From Labrys sedimenti (GTDB lineage: Bacteria; Pseudomonadota; Alphaproteobacteria; Rhizobiales; Labraceae): DNA of 64,000 bases. Position numbers and translations under genes: made by a program. The notes under the pieces are model-generated. The model saw only the letters and a list, made by a program, of their open reading frames with translations, was not told the DNA's origin and did not search any database. Where the stretch lies: positions 1,280,563-1,344,562 of the forward strand of contig NZ_JAXOUF010000001.1 in the NCBI RefSeq assembly GCF_034424805.1, read 5' to 3'. Position 1 is the stretch's first letter. Each line of letters begins with the position of its first letter. This document shows, piece by piece, positions 32,999-42,686 of the stretch.

Positions 32999-33961
32999 TC
33001 ACGCGCTCACCGGCCTGCCACCAGTCCTGCCCGGCAAGGTACGCTGTTGCGCTTCGACCGCTTCGAGCATCCAGTCTCGAAAGGCCAGGATAGCAGGATC
33101 TTCGCTGCGCTCGTGCGGATAGACGAGATGATAGGTCTGGTCTCCTGCCACCGGGACCTCGATGTCGAATAGACGCACCAGTCGCCCTTCGGCGATATCA
33201 TTGGCGATCATGGCAAGATCGGCCAGACCGATTGCCCCGCTATCGATCACGGCCTGTACGACATGGCTGGTATCGGCAAAGGCGACGCAGGCGCTTTCGT
33301 CGAACGTATCGACACCGGCAGCCGCCATCCACATGCGCCAATCCGGCCAGGTCAGATCGCGCCGGCGCCAATCGCGATAGCACAGGGTGCGGCCGATCAG
33401 ATCCGTCGGCGTTTTAAAATGCTGGCCGGCTTCGAGCAGCCGCGGACTGCAGACTGCCACCATGACCGTATCGAACAGCCGCACCGAACTCAGCCCGTAA
33501 AAGTTTCCGTCGCCGAAACGGATGGCCAGGTCGATATCGTCGATTTCGAAATCGCGGACCTCGTCGGTAATGTCGAAGCGTAGCTTCAGTTCGGGATGGA
33601 CAGCGTGGAAGGCTGGCAATCTCGGCAGCATCCAGTTGGTGGCGAAACGCGCGCCAAGCGACAGGCAGAGCTGCGCCGAGGCGCGCTGCGATCTGCTGGC
33701 CCGGGCGACGGCGCGCTGCAGACCGGCCAGTGCCTCGCCCACCGCCTCGAACAATAGGCCTCCCGCAGATGTAAGCTGGATGCTGCGGCTGGTCCGCGTG
33801 AAAAGCACGATGCCAAGCCGATCCTCGATCTCCTTGATCTGATAGCTGACGGCGGCCGGCGTCAGGCCGACCTCCTCGGCTGCGCGGGTGAAGTTGAGAT
33901 GCCGGCCGGCCGCCTCGAAGATCTTCAGGGCTCGAGTCCCCGGCATTGTGCGCGCCATCAA
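32999..33961 (-). CDS. GcvA-type LysR family regulator
   Basis: A 320-residue LysR protein with the GcvA-branch helix-turn-helix (LKIFEAAGRHLNFTRAAEEVGLTPAAVSYQIKEIEDRLG, in segments) and the conserved TSAG and IDLAIRFG segments. Two consecutive ATG codons (33961 and 33958) are both usable. It is divergent from a DHA2 pump across 142 bp, which makes it the likely regulator of that pump. Confidence 0.88.
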   Translation of the reverse strand: MMARTMPGTRALKIFEAAGRHLNFTRAAEEVGLTPAAVSYQIKEIEDRLGIVLFTRTSRSIQLTSAGGLLFEAVGEALAGLQRAVARASRSQRASAQLCLSLGARFATNWMLPRLPAFHAVHPELKLRFDITDEVRDFEIDDIDLAIRFGDGNFYGLSSVRLFDTVMVAVCSPRLLEAGQHFKTPTDLIGRTLCYRDWRRRDLTWPDWRMWMAAAGVDTFDESACVAFADTSHVVQAVIDSGAIGLADLAMIANDIAEGRLVRLFDIEVPVAGDQTYHLVYPHERSEDPAILAFRDWMLEAVEAQQRTLPGRTGGRPVSA

Positions 33962-34103
33962 TCTTCAAGCCAATTTTGATGTTCTATCGAGAATTACTCG
34001 TTTTTCAATATCCTATCAATCGGCCATGACAGTCAAACTTGACAATCAGGGAGCCTGGAGCTGGGCGACAACCGGCTTTTATGCTCCGTTTTGGAGTGAC
34101 CTC

Positions 34104-35528
34104 ATGTCCGTCAATACCGCCCCTGGCGAGACCAGTCCGGATGATCTCGCGCGTGCTTCCTCGTCAGGTCCGGGCGCGGCGTTTCGCTGGTCGGCACGCC
34201 TGTGGATCGTCCTCCTCGTCTCCAGCGGGGTGATCCTGCTCGATGGCCTCGACGTCTCCATGATCGTGGTGGCGATACCGCAGATTCAGCGGGAATTCGG
34301 CTTGAGCGCGGCGACCGCGCAATGGCTGGCCGGCGCCTATATCCTGGCCTTCGGCAGCTTCCTGCTCCTGGGTGGGCGCTGTGCCGATCTGTTCGGCCGG
34401 CGTCGCATGCTGGTCGCCGCCATGGCCGTATTCATCCTCGTTTCTGTGTTCGGTACCTTCACCAGCGATCCCGCCCTGCTGATCGCCTCGCGTTTCGTCA
34501 AGGGCGTGGCGGCAGCCTTCACCGCACCGGCAGCGATGTCGCTGCTGACGACCACCTTTCCCGAAGGTCCCCAGCGCAACAAGGCGTTCGGCATCTTCAA
34601 CGTCTTCGAGGCCTCCGGCTATTCCTCCGGCCTGTTGATCGGCGGCCTGCTCGCCACGCTGAACTGGCGGGCCGTGTTCATCCTGCCAGTACCCATAGCT
34701 GTGCTGATCCTGTGGGCGGCGCTGCGCTATGTGCCCGCCGACCCGCGCTCCGACCGGCCAATGCGGCTCGATCTCGGCGGCGCGCTGACCTTGGTCGCTG
34801 GCATGCTCACCCTGGTCTTCGCGCTCGTCCTCGCCGCCGAAATCGGCTGGCTGTCGCCATGGACCCTCAGTGGCCTCGTTGCCGCGGCTCTGCTGCTGGC
34901 TGGCTTCGCCGCCATCGAGAGCCGCGTCGAGGCACCCCTGATCCGTCTCGGCCTGTTCCGCAACCGCAAGCTGGTGGCCGCGAATGCCAGCGCCGCCCTG
35001 CTTTATGGCGGTGCCATGGGCTTCCAGTTCCTGCTCAGCCTCTACTTGCAGAACCTCCTCGGCTGGCGGCCCTGGCAGATGGCGCTCGTATTGCTGCCGG
35101 CGGGCTTGATGGTGGTTGCGATCGGTCCCAGGCTCGGCGGCTTGATCGACAGGTTCGGGGTGGCGCGTACCCTGGTCGTCGGCCTCGCCGCCTTCGTGCC
35201 CTGCTATCTGCTGGCACTTCGCCTCGGTCCCGAGCCGGACCTGTGGACCCTCTTGCTGCCGGTCTCGCTGCTCTGGGGCTTTGGCTTTGCTTTCAGCATC
35301 TCGGCCTTGATGGTCGCAGGGACCAGCGGCGTCGCCGACGAGGAACAGGGCCTTGCCGCCGGCCTCCTCAACAGTTCGCTGCAGGTCGGCGGCGCCTGCG
35401 GCCTTGCCGTGGTCACCGCGGTCATCATGCCGGCGACGGAATTGGCCATGCTTTCGTCCGGCGTCGTGGTTAGCCTGGTCTTCGCCTTCCTGACCCTGCT
35501 GGTTCAATTGCCCTTTCGGCGCGGCTGA
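34104..35528 (+). CDS. MFS transporter, DHA2 (14-helix) drug efflux type
   Basis: A 474-residue inner-membrane protein with motif D1 (GVILLDGLDVSMIVVAIPQIQREF), motif A (GGRCADLFGRRRML) and about 14 hydrophobic helices, as in the EmrB/QacA family. It would extrude drugs or metabolites by proton exchange. GGAG lies 8 bp before the chosen ATG. It is divergent from the GcvA-type LysR gene, so LysR control is likely. There is no EmrA-type membrane fusion partner next to it. Confidence 0.88.
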   Translation: MSVNTAPGETSPDDLARASSSGPGAAFRWSARLWIVLLVSSGVILLDGLDVSMIVVAIPQIQREFGLSAATAQWLAGAYILAFGSFLLLGGRCADLFGRRRMLVAAMAVFILVSVFGTFTSDPALLIASRFVKGVAAAFTAPAAMSLLTTTFPEGPQRNKAFGIFNVFEASGYSSGLLIGGLLATLNWRAVFILPVPIAVLILWAALRYVPADPRSDRPMRLDLGGALTLVAGMLTLVFALVLAAEIGWLSPWTLSGLVAAALLLAGFAAIESRVEAPLIRLGLFRNRKLVAANASAALLYGGAMGFQFLLSLYLQNLLGWRPWQMALVLLPAGLMVVAIGPRLGGLIDRFGVARTLVVGLAAFVPCYLLALRLGPEPDLWTLLLPVSLLWGFGFAFSISALMVAGTSGVADEEQGLAAGLLNSSLQVGGACGLAVVTAVIMPATELAMLSSGVVVSLVFAFLTLLVQLPFRRG

Positions 35529-35560
35529 ACCCGCAAGGTCAACGAGACGCCGGGGTCTCC

Positions 35561-38500
35561 TCAATTGGCCTGCTTCTGGAACTCGAAGATCTTGCGCAGG
35601 AAACCGGGCGCGATGGCCGAGAGCGGATTGACCGTGAGCACCGGTGCGTTGATCCGGCCCGACACCTTGAAGTTGATGGCGAACAGGCCGCCATATTGGC
35701 CCCCGCTCAGCAGACCGCCGATGAGCGGGATCTTGGAGAAGATGTTGTTCAGGGCATAAGCGGGCACAAAGGTGCCGGTGAGGTTGACCCTGTCCGTGCC
35801 GTAGTCGAGGGCGCCCGACAGGCTGACGCCGACGTCGGGTCCCCAGACGACCGAGTCCAGGATGCCGATCCGCGAGGCTGTCCGGGTGAAGGCGAGTTCG
35901 AGCCTGGTGAACTGGGCGGAGTCGCCGCTCCCGGGCGCGTAGGAAGACAGCTTGCCGGCGTTCTTCAGCGTGTCGCGGTATTGCCCCAGGGCGGTCTCGT
36001 TCTCCACCGAGAAGCTGCGCATCACCAGGCGGCCGCGCATATTGTCGATCACCGGCGAGAAGCGGGCACCGAGCGCCCCGCCACGCAAGCGGGTGTAGAG
36101 ATCCAGGAAACGCATGACGGCGCCGGCATTGGTGGACTGCACAGTGACCAGATTGCCGCTGCCCCCCTCATTGCCCAGCGAGGCGGTGACCTGGCCGTTG
36201 GCCAGCCTGCCGCTGAGATCGAGCTTGCGGATCGTCGTACCCTTGCTGTCGAGCATCAGGCCGAGATCGGCCAGGGACTCGTCGTTGAAGCCGACCACCT
36301 GGCCGACCCTGATATCGGCATTGATGCTGGTGCTGGCACTGCTGCCCTTGGCACGCTTTTGGAGCATCGACAGCAGAGGGCGGGCATCGAGCCGGTTCCC
36401 GCGCACAAAGACCTTCCAGCCATTGCCGAGTGGTTCGAAAACGCCCTGGAAATCATCACCCGGCGACAGGCTGATCACATCCATCATCGCCTTGCGCAGC
36501 TTGTTGTCCGGGCCGAGCGTCACGGTGCCACGCAGCGACACCGATCCGCTCTCCACCGTCAGCTTGTCGAGCGTGCCGCCGCCCTTGTCGGCGGGGTCCC
36601 AACTGAAACTGACCCGCCCCGGCACGCCGGCCGCCTTTTGCCAGCCCGGCAGCAGGTCCTTGATACGCACGGCGGCCAGATCGATATCGACATCGTAGCG
36701 CGGGTCGCGCGGATCGGCGACCGGATGGATGTCGGCCTGGATGGGCCCCGTCAGTGCATCCCCGAAATCGAAGCCCTTCCGCTTCCTCGTGGCGTCGTCC
36801 AGGATGACGCTGAGGGCCGTCTGCGGTTCTTGGCCCTCGGCCTTGCGCAGGTCGAAATTGGCCGGCAGCCCATCGAACACACCCTTGCCGGTGAGCAGCA
36901 TCAGCCCCGGCTCGAGCGAGAGCTTCATCGTGCCGCTCTGCAGGCTGCTGCCGGCGACATGATCGATCGACATTCCCTGTACGCCGCCCGTGATCGCATA
37001 TTTGATGTCTTCGGGGCGAGGATGGTCGATCAGCGGCAGGTCGAGCTTGACCTTGAGATCGGCAGTGCCGTTGACCTCATCTGGCCTGATATCCATGCCC
37101 TTTGCGGCATCGGCCAGCGGCGGCATGGTCATCAGCCTGGCCACGGCCTGCGCGGGGCCCTTCACCCCGAAGACCGCGGACTGGTTCGGCGGTTTCAGGG
37201 CGAAATCGTCGATCTTATAGGACCCATCGGCGAGGTTGAGTGTGCCGGTGTCACCGGTCTCGACCACCGCGCTGTCGACACTGACGATGAGATGGCGTCC
37301 GGAGAAATCGACCCTGCCCTCGACGTCGCTGATCGGCGGCAGCGTATCGATGATCTGGACGATGCCCTTCGACATCGGCACCGAGCCCGAAAGAGCTTCG
37401 TCCGGCAGAGGCGGCGTCTTGCCATTGACCGAAGCCAACGCCCCTTGCGGAATGGCGAGCTTGAGCGTCGCTCCATCGACGACACCAGCCTTGATATGGT
37501 CTTCCAGCCAGATCTTGACCTCGGGTACCGAGAAGACGGGCCATACCCGGTTCAAGGCCACCGCCGACAGGGTCTTGGCCTTTGCGGTCAGGTCGATCGC
37601 CGGGGTCTTGCCGCCGAAGCCGACGGCACCGTTGAAATCGATGGCGACTGTCGGCCCCAGCACCTCGCCCTTGTCCAGGCTGAGGCGATTGGTGGCTGGA
37701 TCATAGCGGCCGGCAAGGTCGATACGGTCGAGCTTCAGCGGCGGACGTTCCTCGCGGCGGCTGGCCAGCAGCACGTTCGGCGCCTGCAGGCCATAGGTCC
37801 ACACCGGCCCCGTCGCATCGGAAGGCGGAATGACCTTTCCCTTGAAATCCAGGATGCCCTCGCCCGACTTGACCATCGCCTGGTCGATCTGGACGGCACC
37901 GACCGTCTTGTCCCAGTTCAAGCTCATCTGAGCGCCGTCGAAAACGAAGGGAGGCTCCTTCGGCTCGACATTCCAGCTGCCCCCGGCGCTGGTGATATTG
38001 ACCCGCGCCATCTCGACGGAACCATCGGGATTGATGCTGGCACGAGCCAGTAGATCGAAGGAGGCTTTGACCGATGGCTGCTCGACGCTCGGCGCCAGCG
38101 CCGCCACGAGTTCGGTGACACCGATATTGCTGGCCTTGATGTCGATCGAGCGCGGTTCGCCGTCGCCACCTTCCGTGGTGGCATTGATGGAACCACCCGC
38201 AGCGGCAAGAGCCACCGACAGGCCACCGGCCGTGGCGGTACGGCGGACCGTCAGGTCGATACCGCGATGGACGATGTCGTGGCCGATCGCCTGGTCATGC
38301 ACCGCCAGCGCGGCGTCGCGCAGCTCGACCCTGTCGATGGAACCGATCGAGGCGATCATCGTGTCGAAGCCGTTTAGGACTGCCGCAAGCGAAAGGGCTC
38401 CGCCCGTGGCAGGCGCCGGGCTGTCGACGCCGGCCTGAAGCGTGAACCGGCCGTCGATGCTGACATTGACGGTTGCCGCCGCCCCCTCGACCACGATCGA

Positions 38501-39019
38501 ACGGGCCGTGACATCGCCAAGCAGCAGAGACGCCAGATCGAAACCGGCAAAAATACGCGGCGCCGAGGCGATCACGACGTCATGATCCCTCACGGTCACA
38601 CCGCGGATCATCGCAATCAACCCTTCCGGGCGTCGTTCGATCGCGACATCGTCCAGGCTGAGACGATAGCCCGGCGGTAATTTGGCGGCGATGGCCTGAT
38701 GCACGGTCTGGGTGATGAAGGGCAGCGATAGAGGACCATTGCCGAGCCGCCAGTAGAAGATGCCGATGGCAGCCCCGACCACCACCGCTGCCGTGGCCGC
38801 CACGGAGACGGCGCTGCGCAGCAATACGCGGCCGCTGCCAGGCCGCCGCCGGGGCGAAGGATCCGCCAGTGGCTCTTCCACAGGATGGTCGTACGGCAAC
38901 TGGTCAGCAGCGGTCTCCAGGGATACCTGCTCATCGGCGGCAGCCGTCGCTTCATGCACTGCGTTATGTGCGTCCCTCGCCATCAACGATTCGCCAGCCC
39001 CTTGCGATAAATCCTTCAT
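35561..39019 (-). CDS. Very large AsmA/YhdP-like membrane-anchored protein (DUF3971)
   Basis: About 1152 residues. A disordered N-terminal segment rich in Ala and Glu is followed by one membrane anchor (VLLRSAVSVAATAAVVVGAAIGIFY, about residues 65-90). A long repetitive beta-rich body then ends in ALNNIFSKIPLIGGLLSGGQYGGLFAINFKVSGRINAPVLTVNPLSAIAPGFLRKIF (in parts). This last segment is the AsmA-like C-terminal signature. Proteins of this kind bridge the periplasm and are thought to help phospholipid or other lipid traffic to the outer membrane. The start is uncertain: ATG 39019 and ATG 38983 are both possible. It converges with the DHA2 pump. Confidence 0.88.
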   Translation of the reverse strand: MKDLSQGAGESLMARDAHNAVHEATAAADEQVSLETAADQLPYDHPVEEPLADPSPRRRPGSGRVLLRSAVSVAATAAVVVGAAIGIFYWRLGNGPLSLPFITQTVHQAIAAKLPPGYRLSLDDVAIERRPEGLIAMIRGVTVRDHDVVIASAPRIFAGFDLASLLLGDVTARSIVVEGAAATVNVSIDGRFTLQAGVDSPAPATGGALSLAAVLNGFDTMIASIGSIDRVELRDAALAVHDQAIGHDIVHRGIDLTVRRTATAGGLSVALAAAGGSINATTEGGDGEPRSIDIKASNIGVTELVAALAPSVEQPSVKASFDLLARASINPDGSVEMARVNITSAGGSWNVEPKEPPFVFDGAQMSLNWDKTVGAVQIDQAMVKSGEGILDFKGKVIPPSDATGPVWTYGLQAPNVLLASRREERPPLKLDRIDLAGRYDPATNRLSLDKGEVLGPTVAIDFNGAVGFGGKTPAIDLTAKAKTLSAVALNRVWPVFSVPEVKIWLEDHIKAGVVDGATLKLAIPQGALASVNGKTPPLPDEALSGSVPMSKGIVQIIDTLPPISDVEGRVDFSGRHLIVSVDSAVVETGDTGTLNLADGSYKIDDFALKPPNQSAVFGVKGPAQAVARLMTMPPLADAAKGMDIRPDEVNGTADLKVKLDLPLIDHPRPEDIKYAITGGVQGMSIDHVAGSSLQSGTMKLSLEPGLMLLTGKGVFDGLPANFDLRKAEGQEPQTALSVILDDATRKRKGFDFGDALTGPIQADIHPVADPRDPRYDVDIDLAAVRIKDLLPGWQKAAGVPGRVSFSWDPADKGGGTLDKLTVESGSVSLRGTVTLGPDNKLRKAMMDVISLSPGDDFQGVFEPLGNGWKVFVRGNRLDARPLLSMLQKRAKGSSASTSINADIRVGQVVGFNDESLADLGLMLDSKGTTIRKLDLSGRLANGQVTASLGNEGGSGNLVTVQSTNAGAVMRFLDLYTRLRGGALGARFSPVIDNMRGRLVMRSFSVENETALGQYRDTLKNAGKLSSYAPGSGDSAQFTRLELAFTRTASRIGILDSVVWGPDVGVSLSGALDYGTDRVNLTGTFVPAYALNNIFSKIPLIGGLLSGGQYGGLFAINFKVSGRINAPVLTVNPLSAIAPGFLRKIFEFQKQAN

Positions 39020-39278
39020 GCCCCACGGCAATGCCGGCGAGATGATGGCCTCACCCAGGTTGCCGTACCGTTAAGGAGACGCAGTAGGATGAAGATGCAA
39101 ATTGTTGAGATAAGCCGACAATTCCAAATCGTCTTATCCCAGGATACGCTGGGCAAACACGCATCGGGGCAATCCATCGCGAGAGACGAGTGCCCGGATG
39201 CAGAACGGCCTGGACCGCGCCTGTCCCGAAACATACACGATTGTGCTCTGACGTACCATTTTGCCAAAAGGAAGGCAT

Positions 39279-39752
39279 ATGCATCCCCTGCAGGTCGGCG
39301 AGGTCGCTCCCGCCTTTTCCCTCCCCCTCGCCGATGGCGGCACCGTCCGGCTCGAGGACTTCAGTGGCCGCAAACTGGTGATCTTCTTCTATCCCAAGGC
39401 GGATACCCAGGCCTGCACGCGTGAGGCCGTGGAGTTCTCGGCGGCCAAAGCGGATTTCGCCGCCGCGGGCGCGGAATTGCTCGGCATCTCGCACGATCCT
39501 GTGCGCAAGCAGCAGAAATTCGTGGCAAAGCACGGATTGACCACGGCAATCGCCTCCGACGAAAGCCTCGACATGCTCAACGCCTATGGCGTCTGGGGCG
39601 AAAAGCAGATGTATGGCCGCACCTATCTCGGCATCGAGCGCACGACCTTGCTGATCGACGGCAAGGGCATCGTCGTCCGCGTCTGGTCCAAGGTGCGTGT
39701 GGCGGATCATGTCGCCGAGGTGCTGGAGGCCGCCCGCGCCCTGCCGGGATGA
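39279..39752 (+). CDS. Peroxiredoxin (BCP/PrxQ type, 1-Cys)
   Basis: A 157-residue thioredoxin-fold peroxidase. The active-site signature is PKADTQACTREA with peroxidatic Cys46 (the usual TPGCT is TQACT). It contains no other cysteine, so it is a 1-Cys enzyme that must be reduced by an external thiol. The segment GVWGEKQMYGRTYLGIERTTLLIDGKG is typical of the BCP branch. A GGAAGG ribosome site precedes the ATG. It detoxifies hydroperoxides in the cytoplasm. Confidence 0.9.
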   Translation: MHPLQVGEVAPAFSLPLADGGTVRLEDFSGRKLVIFFYPKADTQACTREAVEFSAAKADFAAAGAELLGISHDPVRKQQKFVAKHGLTTAIASDESLDMLNAYGVWGEKQMYGRTYLGIERTTLLIDGKGIVVRVWSKVRVADHVAEVLEAARALPG

Positions 39753-39871
39753 TGCGCATGCGAGCCATTCCCCGTGTGAATGGATCGATCAATTCTCGCA
39801 ATGCCTGCACGCAAGGCTGGCTCTTACGGCCTCCTCGCCCTACGATGCGACGGTGAGATGACGAGATCCCG

Positions 39872-41974
39872 ATGAACAAACCGCTTGGCCCGATCCGCAG
39901 GGCCTCTGCCTGCCCGCATGATTGCCCCTCGACCTGTGCCCTCGAGATCGAGGTGCTCGACCGCAACACCATGGGGCGGGTCTATGGTGCCGCCGACAAC
40001 AGCTTCACCAAGGGCGTGATCTGCGCCAAGGTCGCCCGCTATGCCGAGCGCGTGCACCACAAGGATCGCCTGCTCCACCCCCTGATGCGCACCGGCCCGA
40101 AGGGATCTGGCCAGTATACACGCATCGGCTGGGACGAGGCGCTCGACCGCACCGCCGAGGCCATGCTGGCCGCCGAGCGCGATTTCGGGGCCGAAAGCGT
40201 CTGGCCCTATTACTATGCCGGCACCATGGGCCTGGTCATGCGCGACGGCATCAACCGCCTGCGCAATGCCAAGCGCTATTCGGGCCAGTATTCGACCATC
40301 TGCACGTCGCTGTCCTGGTCCGGCTATCTTGCCGGCCATGGCCGCATGACCGGCACTGACCCACGCGAGATGGCCCAGTCCGACTGCATCGTGCTGTGGG
40401 GCACCAATGCCGTGGTGACACAGGTCAATGTGATGACCCACGCCGCCTCCGCCCGCAAGAAGCGCGGTACCAGGATCGTGGCCGTCGATGTTTACGACAA
40501 CGCCACCATGCAGCAGGCTGACGTCAAGATCATCCTCAAGCCCGGTACGGACGGGGCGCTTGCCTGCGCCCTCATGCATGTGATGTTCCGCGACGGCCAT
40601 GCCGACCGGGCCTACCTCGCCAAATTCGCCGACCATCCCGCCGAATTCGAAGCCCATCTCGCCAGCCGCACGCCGCAATGGGCTTCCGACATCACCGGCG
40701 TGCCGGTGGCCGATATCGAGGCCCTGGCCAAGTTGCTGGGCGAGCGGCCCCGGACCTTCTTCCGCCTCGGCTATGGCTTTGCCCGCTCGCGCAACGGCGC
40801 GGCCTCGATGCATGCGGTCAGCGCCATTCCCGTGGTGATGGGCGCCTGGCAATATGAGGGCGGCGGCGCGCTGCACTCCAATTCGGGTATGTTCGGCTGG
40901 CGCAAGACGCTGATCGAGGGCCTGGACGTGCGCGACCCCAAGGTCCGTGAGCTCGACCAGACGCGTATCGGCGCCATCCTCACCGGCGATGCCGAAACCC
41001 TGTGCGGCGGCGGCCCGGTGAAAATGCTCTTGATCCAGAACACCAATCCGATGTCGGTCGCGCCCGACCAGGACAAGGTGAAGCAGGGCTTTGCCCGCGA
41101 GGACCTCTTCACCGTCGTACATGAGCAGGTGATGACCGATACCGCCCGCATGGCCGACATCATCCTGCCGGCGACCATGTTCGTCGAGCATGACGACGTC
41201 TACCAGGGCGGAGGGCAGCAGCACATCCTGCTCGGCCCCAAGCTGATCGAACCGCCGGGCGAATGCCGCAACAATCACGAGGTGATCAGCGCCATCGCTG
41301 CCCGCGTCGGCGCCGAACATCCCGCCTTCGCCATGGATCCGCGCGAGTTGATCGACCGCACCCTCCAGGCCTCCAAGCGCGGCACGCTGGCTGAGCTCGA
41401 GGAAAAGCGCTGGCTCGACGTGCAGCAGCCTTTCGAGGACGCTCATTTCCTGAAGGGTTTCGGCTGGCCTGACGGCAAGTTCCGCCTCAAGGCAGACTGG
41501 CCGAAGAACCCCTATGCGGCGCCCGCCAAGTTCGGGCCGGTGCATGACATGCCCGCCTTCCCCGATCATTGGACGGCGATCGAGCTGGCGGACGAGGCCT
41601 TCCCCTTCCGCCTGACCACCAGCCCGGCCCGGAATTTCCTCAATTCGAGCTTCACGGAAACCCCGACCTCGCTCGCCAAGGAGGAACGGCCCGATGTGCT
41701 GATCCATCCCGACGATGCCGCCGCCCACGGCATCGAGGATGGCGACAAGGTCGAGCTTGAAAGCCCGCGCGGCAGGGTCCGCCTGCACGCCAAGCTCTTC
41801 GAGGGCCTGCGTCGCGGCGTGCTGGTGGCCGAGTCGATCTGGCCGAACAGCGCCTATGAGGACGGCAAGGGCATCAACACCCTGACGGGGGCCGATGCGC
41901 CCGCGCCCGTCGGCGGCGGTGCTTTCCACGACAACAAGGTGGCGATCCGCAAGCTCCCAGCTTTGGCGGCATGA
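39872..41974 (+). CDS. Molybdopterin oxidoreductase with one [4Fe-4S] cluster
   Basis: A 700-residue protein of the DMSO reductase superfamily. The N-terminal cluster motif is C14-X3-C18-X3-C22-X28-C51 (CPHDCPSTC ... GVICAK). Pterin-binding stretches LWGTNAVVTQVNVM, ILKPGTDGALACALMH and LLIQNTNPMSVAPD follow, and the C-terminal cap holds LIHPDDAAAHGIEDGDKVEL. It reduces or oxidises a substrate at Mo-bis(MGD). No electron-transfer or membrane subunit is nearby and no Tat signal is seen, so it is probably a soluble cytoplasmic enzyme. The substrate is unknown. It shares ATGA with the MmcQ gene. Confidence 0.88.
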   Translation: MNKPLGPIRRASACPHDCPSTCALEIEVLDRNTMGRVYGAADNSFTKGVICAKVARYAERVHHKDRLLHPLMRTGPKGSGQYTRIGWDEALDRTAEAMLAAERDFGAESVWPYYYAGTMGLVMRDGINRLRNAKRYSGQYSTICTSLSWSGYLAGHGRMTGTDPREMAQSDCIVLWGTNAVVTQVNVMTHAASARKKRGTRIVAVDVYDNATMQQADVKIILKPGTDGALACALMHVMFRDGHADRAYLAKFADHPAEFEAHLASRTPQWASDITGVPVADIEALAKLLGERPRTFFRLGYGFARSRNGAASMHAVSAIPVVMGAWQYEGGGALHSNSGMFGWRKTLIEGLDVRDPKVRELDQTRIGAILTGDAETLCGGGPVKMLLIQNTNPMSVAPDQDKVKQGFAREDLFTVVHEQVMTDTARMADIILPATMFVEHDDVYQGGGQQHILLGPKLIEPPGECRNNHEVISAIAARVGAEHPAFAMDPRELIDRTLQASKRGTLAELEEKRWLDVQQPFEDAHFLKGFGWPDGKFRLKADWPKNPYAAPAKFGPVHDMPAFPDHWTAIELADEAFPFRLTTSPARNFLNSSFTETPTSLAKEERPDVLIHPDDAAAHGIEDGDKVELESPRGRVRLHAKLFEGLRRGVLVAESIWPNSAYEDGKGINTLTGADAPAPVGGGAFHDNKVAIRKLPALAA

Positions 41975-42330
41975 CCCACGAGGAGTACAACGCCTTCTGC
42001 GGCGCGCTGCCCGCCACCAGCCATGTGGTGCAATGGGGCGGAGCCCATGTCTGGAAGGTCGGCGGCAAGGTCTTCGCCATCGGCGGCCAGCAGGACGGCG
42101 AGCCGCGCTACACCTTCAAGGTGAGCGAGATCTCCTATGAGGTGCTCAGGGAGCAGCCCGGCCTGCGTCCCGCCCCCTATCTGGCTTCGCGCGGCATGAA
42201 GTGGATCCAGCATTATGCCGAGCCAGGCCTGAGCGACGAGGAACTGCGCGACTATCTGCGCCAGTCGCATTTCATCGTCTCCCGCGGCTTGTCGAAAAAG
42301 GTACGGGCGGAACTCGGCCTGCCAGGCTAG
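41971..42330 (+). CDS. MmcQ/YjbR family protein
   Basis: A 119-residue protein with the YjbR-like fold pattern: TSHVVQWGGAHVWKVGGKVFAIGGQQDG near the start, FKVSEISYEVLREQPGLRPAPYLA, and a late WIQHY with RGLSKKVRAELG. Its ATG overlaps the TGA of the molybdopterin enzyme gene, so the two are coupled in translation. Family members bind DNA-like or small ligands and have no established enzymatic role. The tie to a molybdoenzyme is unexplained. Confidence 0.86.
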   Translation: MTHEEYNAFCGALPATSHVVQWGGAHVWKVGGKVFAIGGQQDGEPRYTFKVSEISYEVLREQPGLRPAPYLASRGMKWIQHYAEPGLSDEELRDYLRQSHFIVSRGLSKKVRAELGLPG

Positions 42331-42359
42331 AGCTACAATCATGGTCCTCTTGCTCGACC

Positions 42360-42437
42360 GTCATTGCGAGTCGAGCGAAGCAATCCAGCTGGTGCCATGC
42401 GTGAAAGACTGGATTGCTTCGCTCGACTCGCAAAGAC
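42360..42437. repeat. R2 inverted repeat, copy 2
   Basis: Arms GTCATTGCGAGTCGAGCGAA... and CTGGATTGCTTCGCTCGACTCGC... pair. Compared with copy 1, CGCAGC is TCGAGC on one arm and the complement has changed on the other, so pairing is preserved. It lies in the 356-bp gap between the MmcQ and Fae-like genes. The rest of that gap (42438-42686) shows no gene. Confidence 0.82.
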
Positions 42438-42686
42438 GAAGGGAACCGCCACGAGGTTGGAACTGCGGCCATAGCGCCAAAGCGCCTTGTGATCGACGGA
42501 ACCACCAATTGTCGCGAGAACTCGTCACAACGCGGGCTTGGAGCCAGGCTACCCGACTCCCGAGAACAACTATGCGTCCTTTTTTCACAAGCCCCGAGGC
42601 TTGCGGTTTTCAGGACCGCCGGCCCATCATCCGCTGCCGCAGAAAGATCTCATCGTGCCGATTGAGACCGGAACAGGAGCAGTGAC

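Noticed and set aside
35696..38053. A 785-codon open frame antisense to the AsmA-like gene
   Set aside because: No domain or signal. The sense gene has an anchor and the family C terminus.
39824..41929. A 701-codon open frame antisense to the molybdopterin enzyme gene
   Set aside because: The sense strand has a complete family match with its cluster motif, and the antisense product has no known features.
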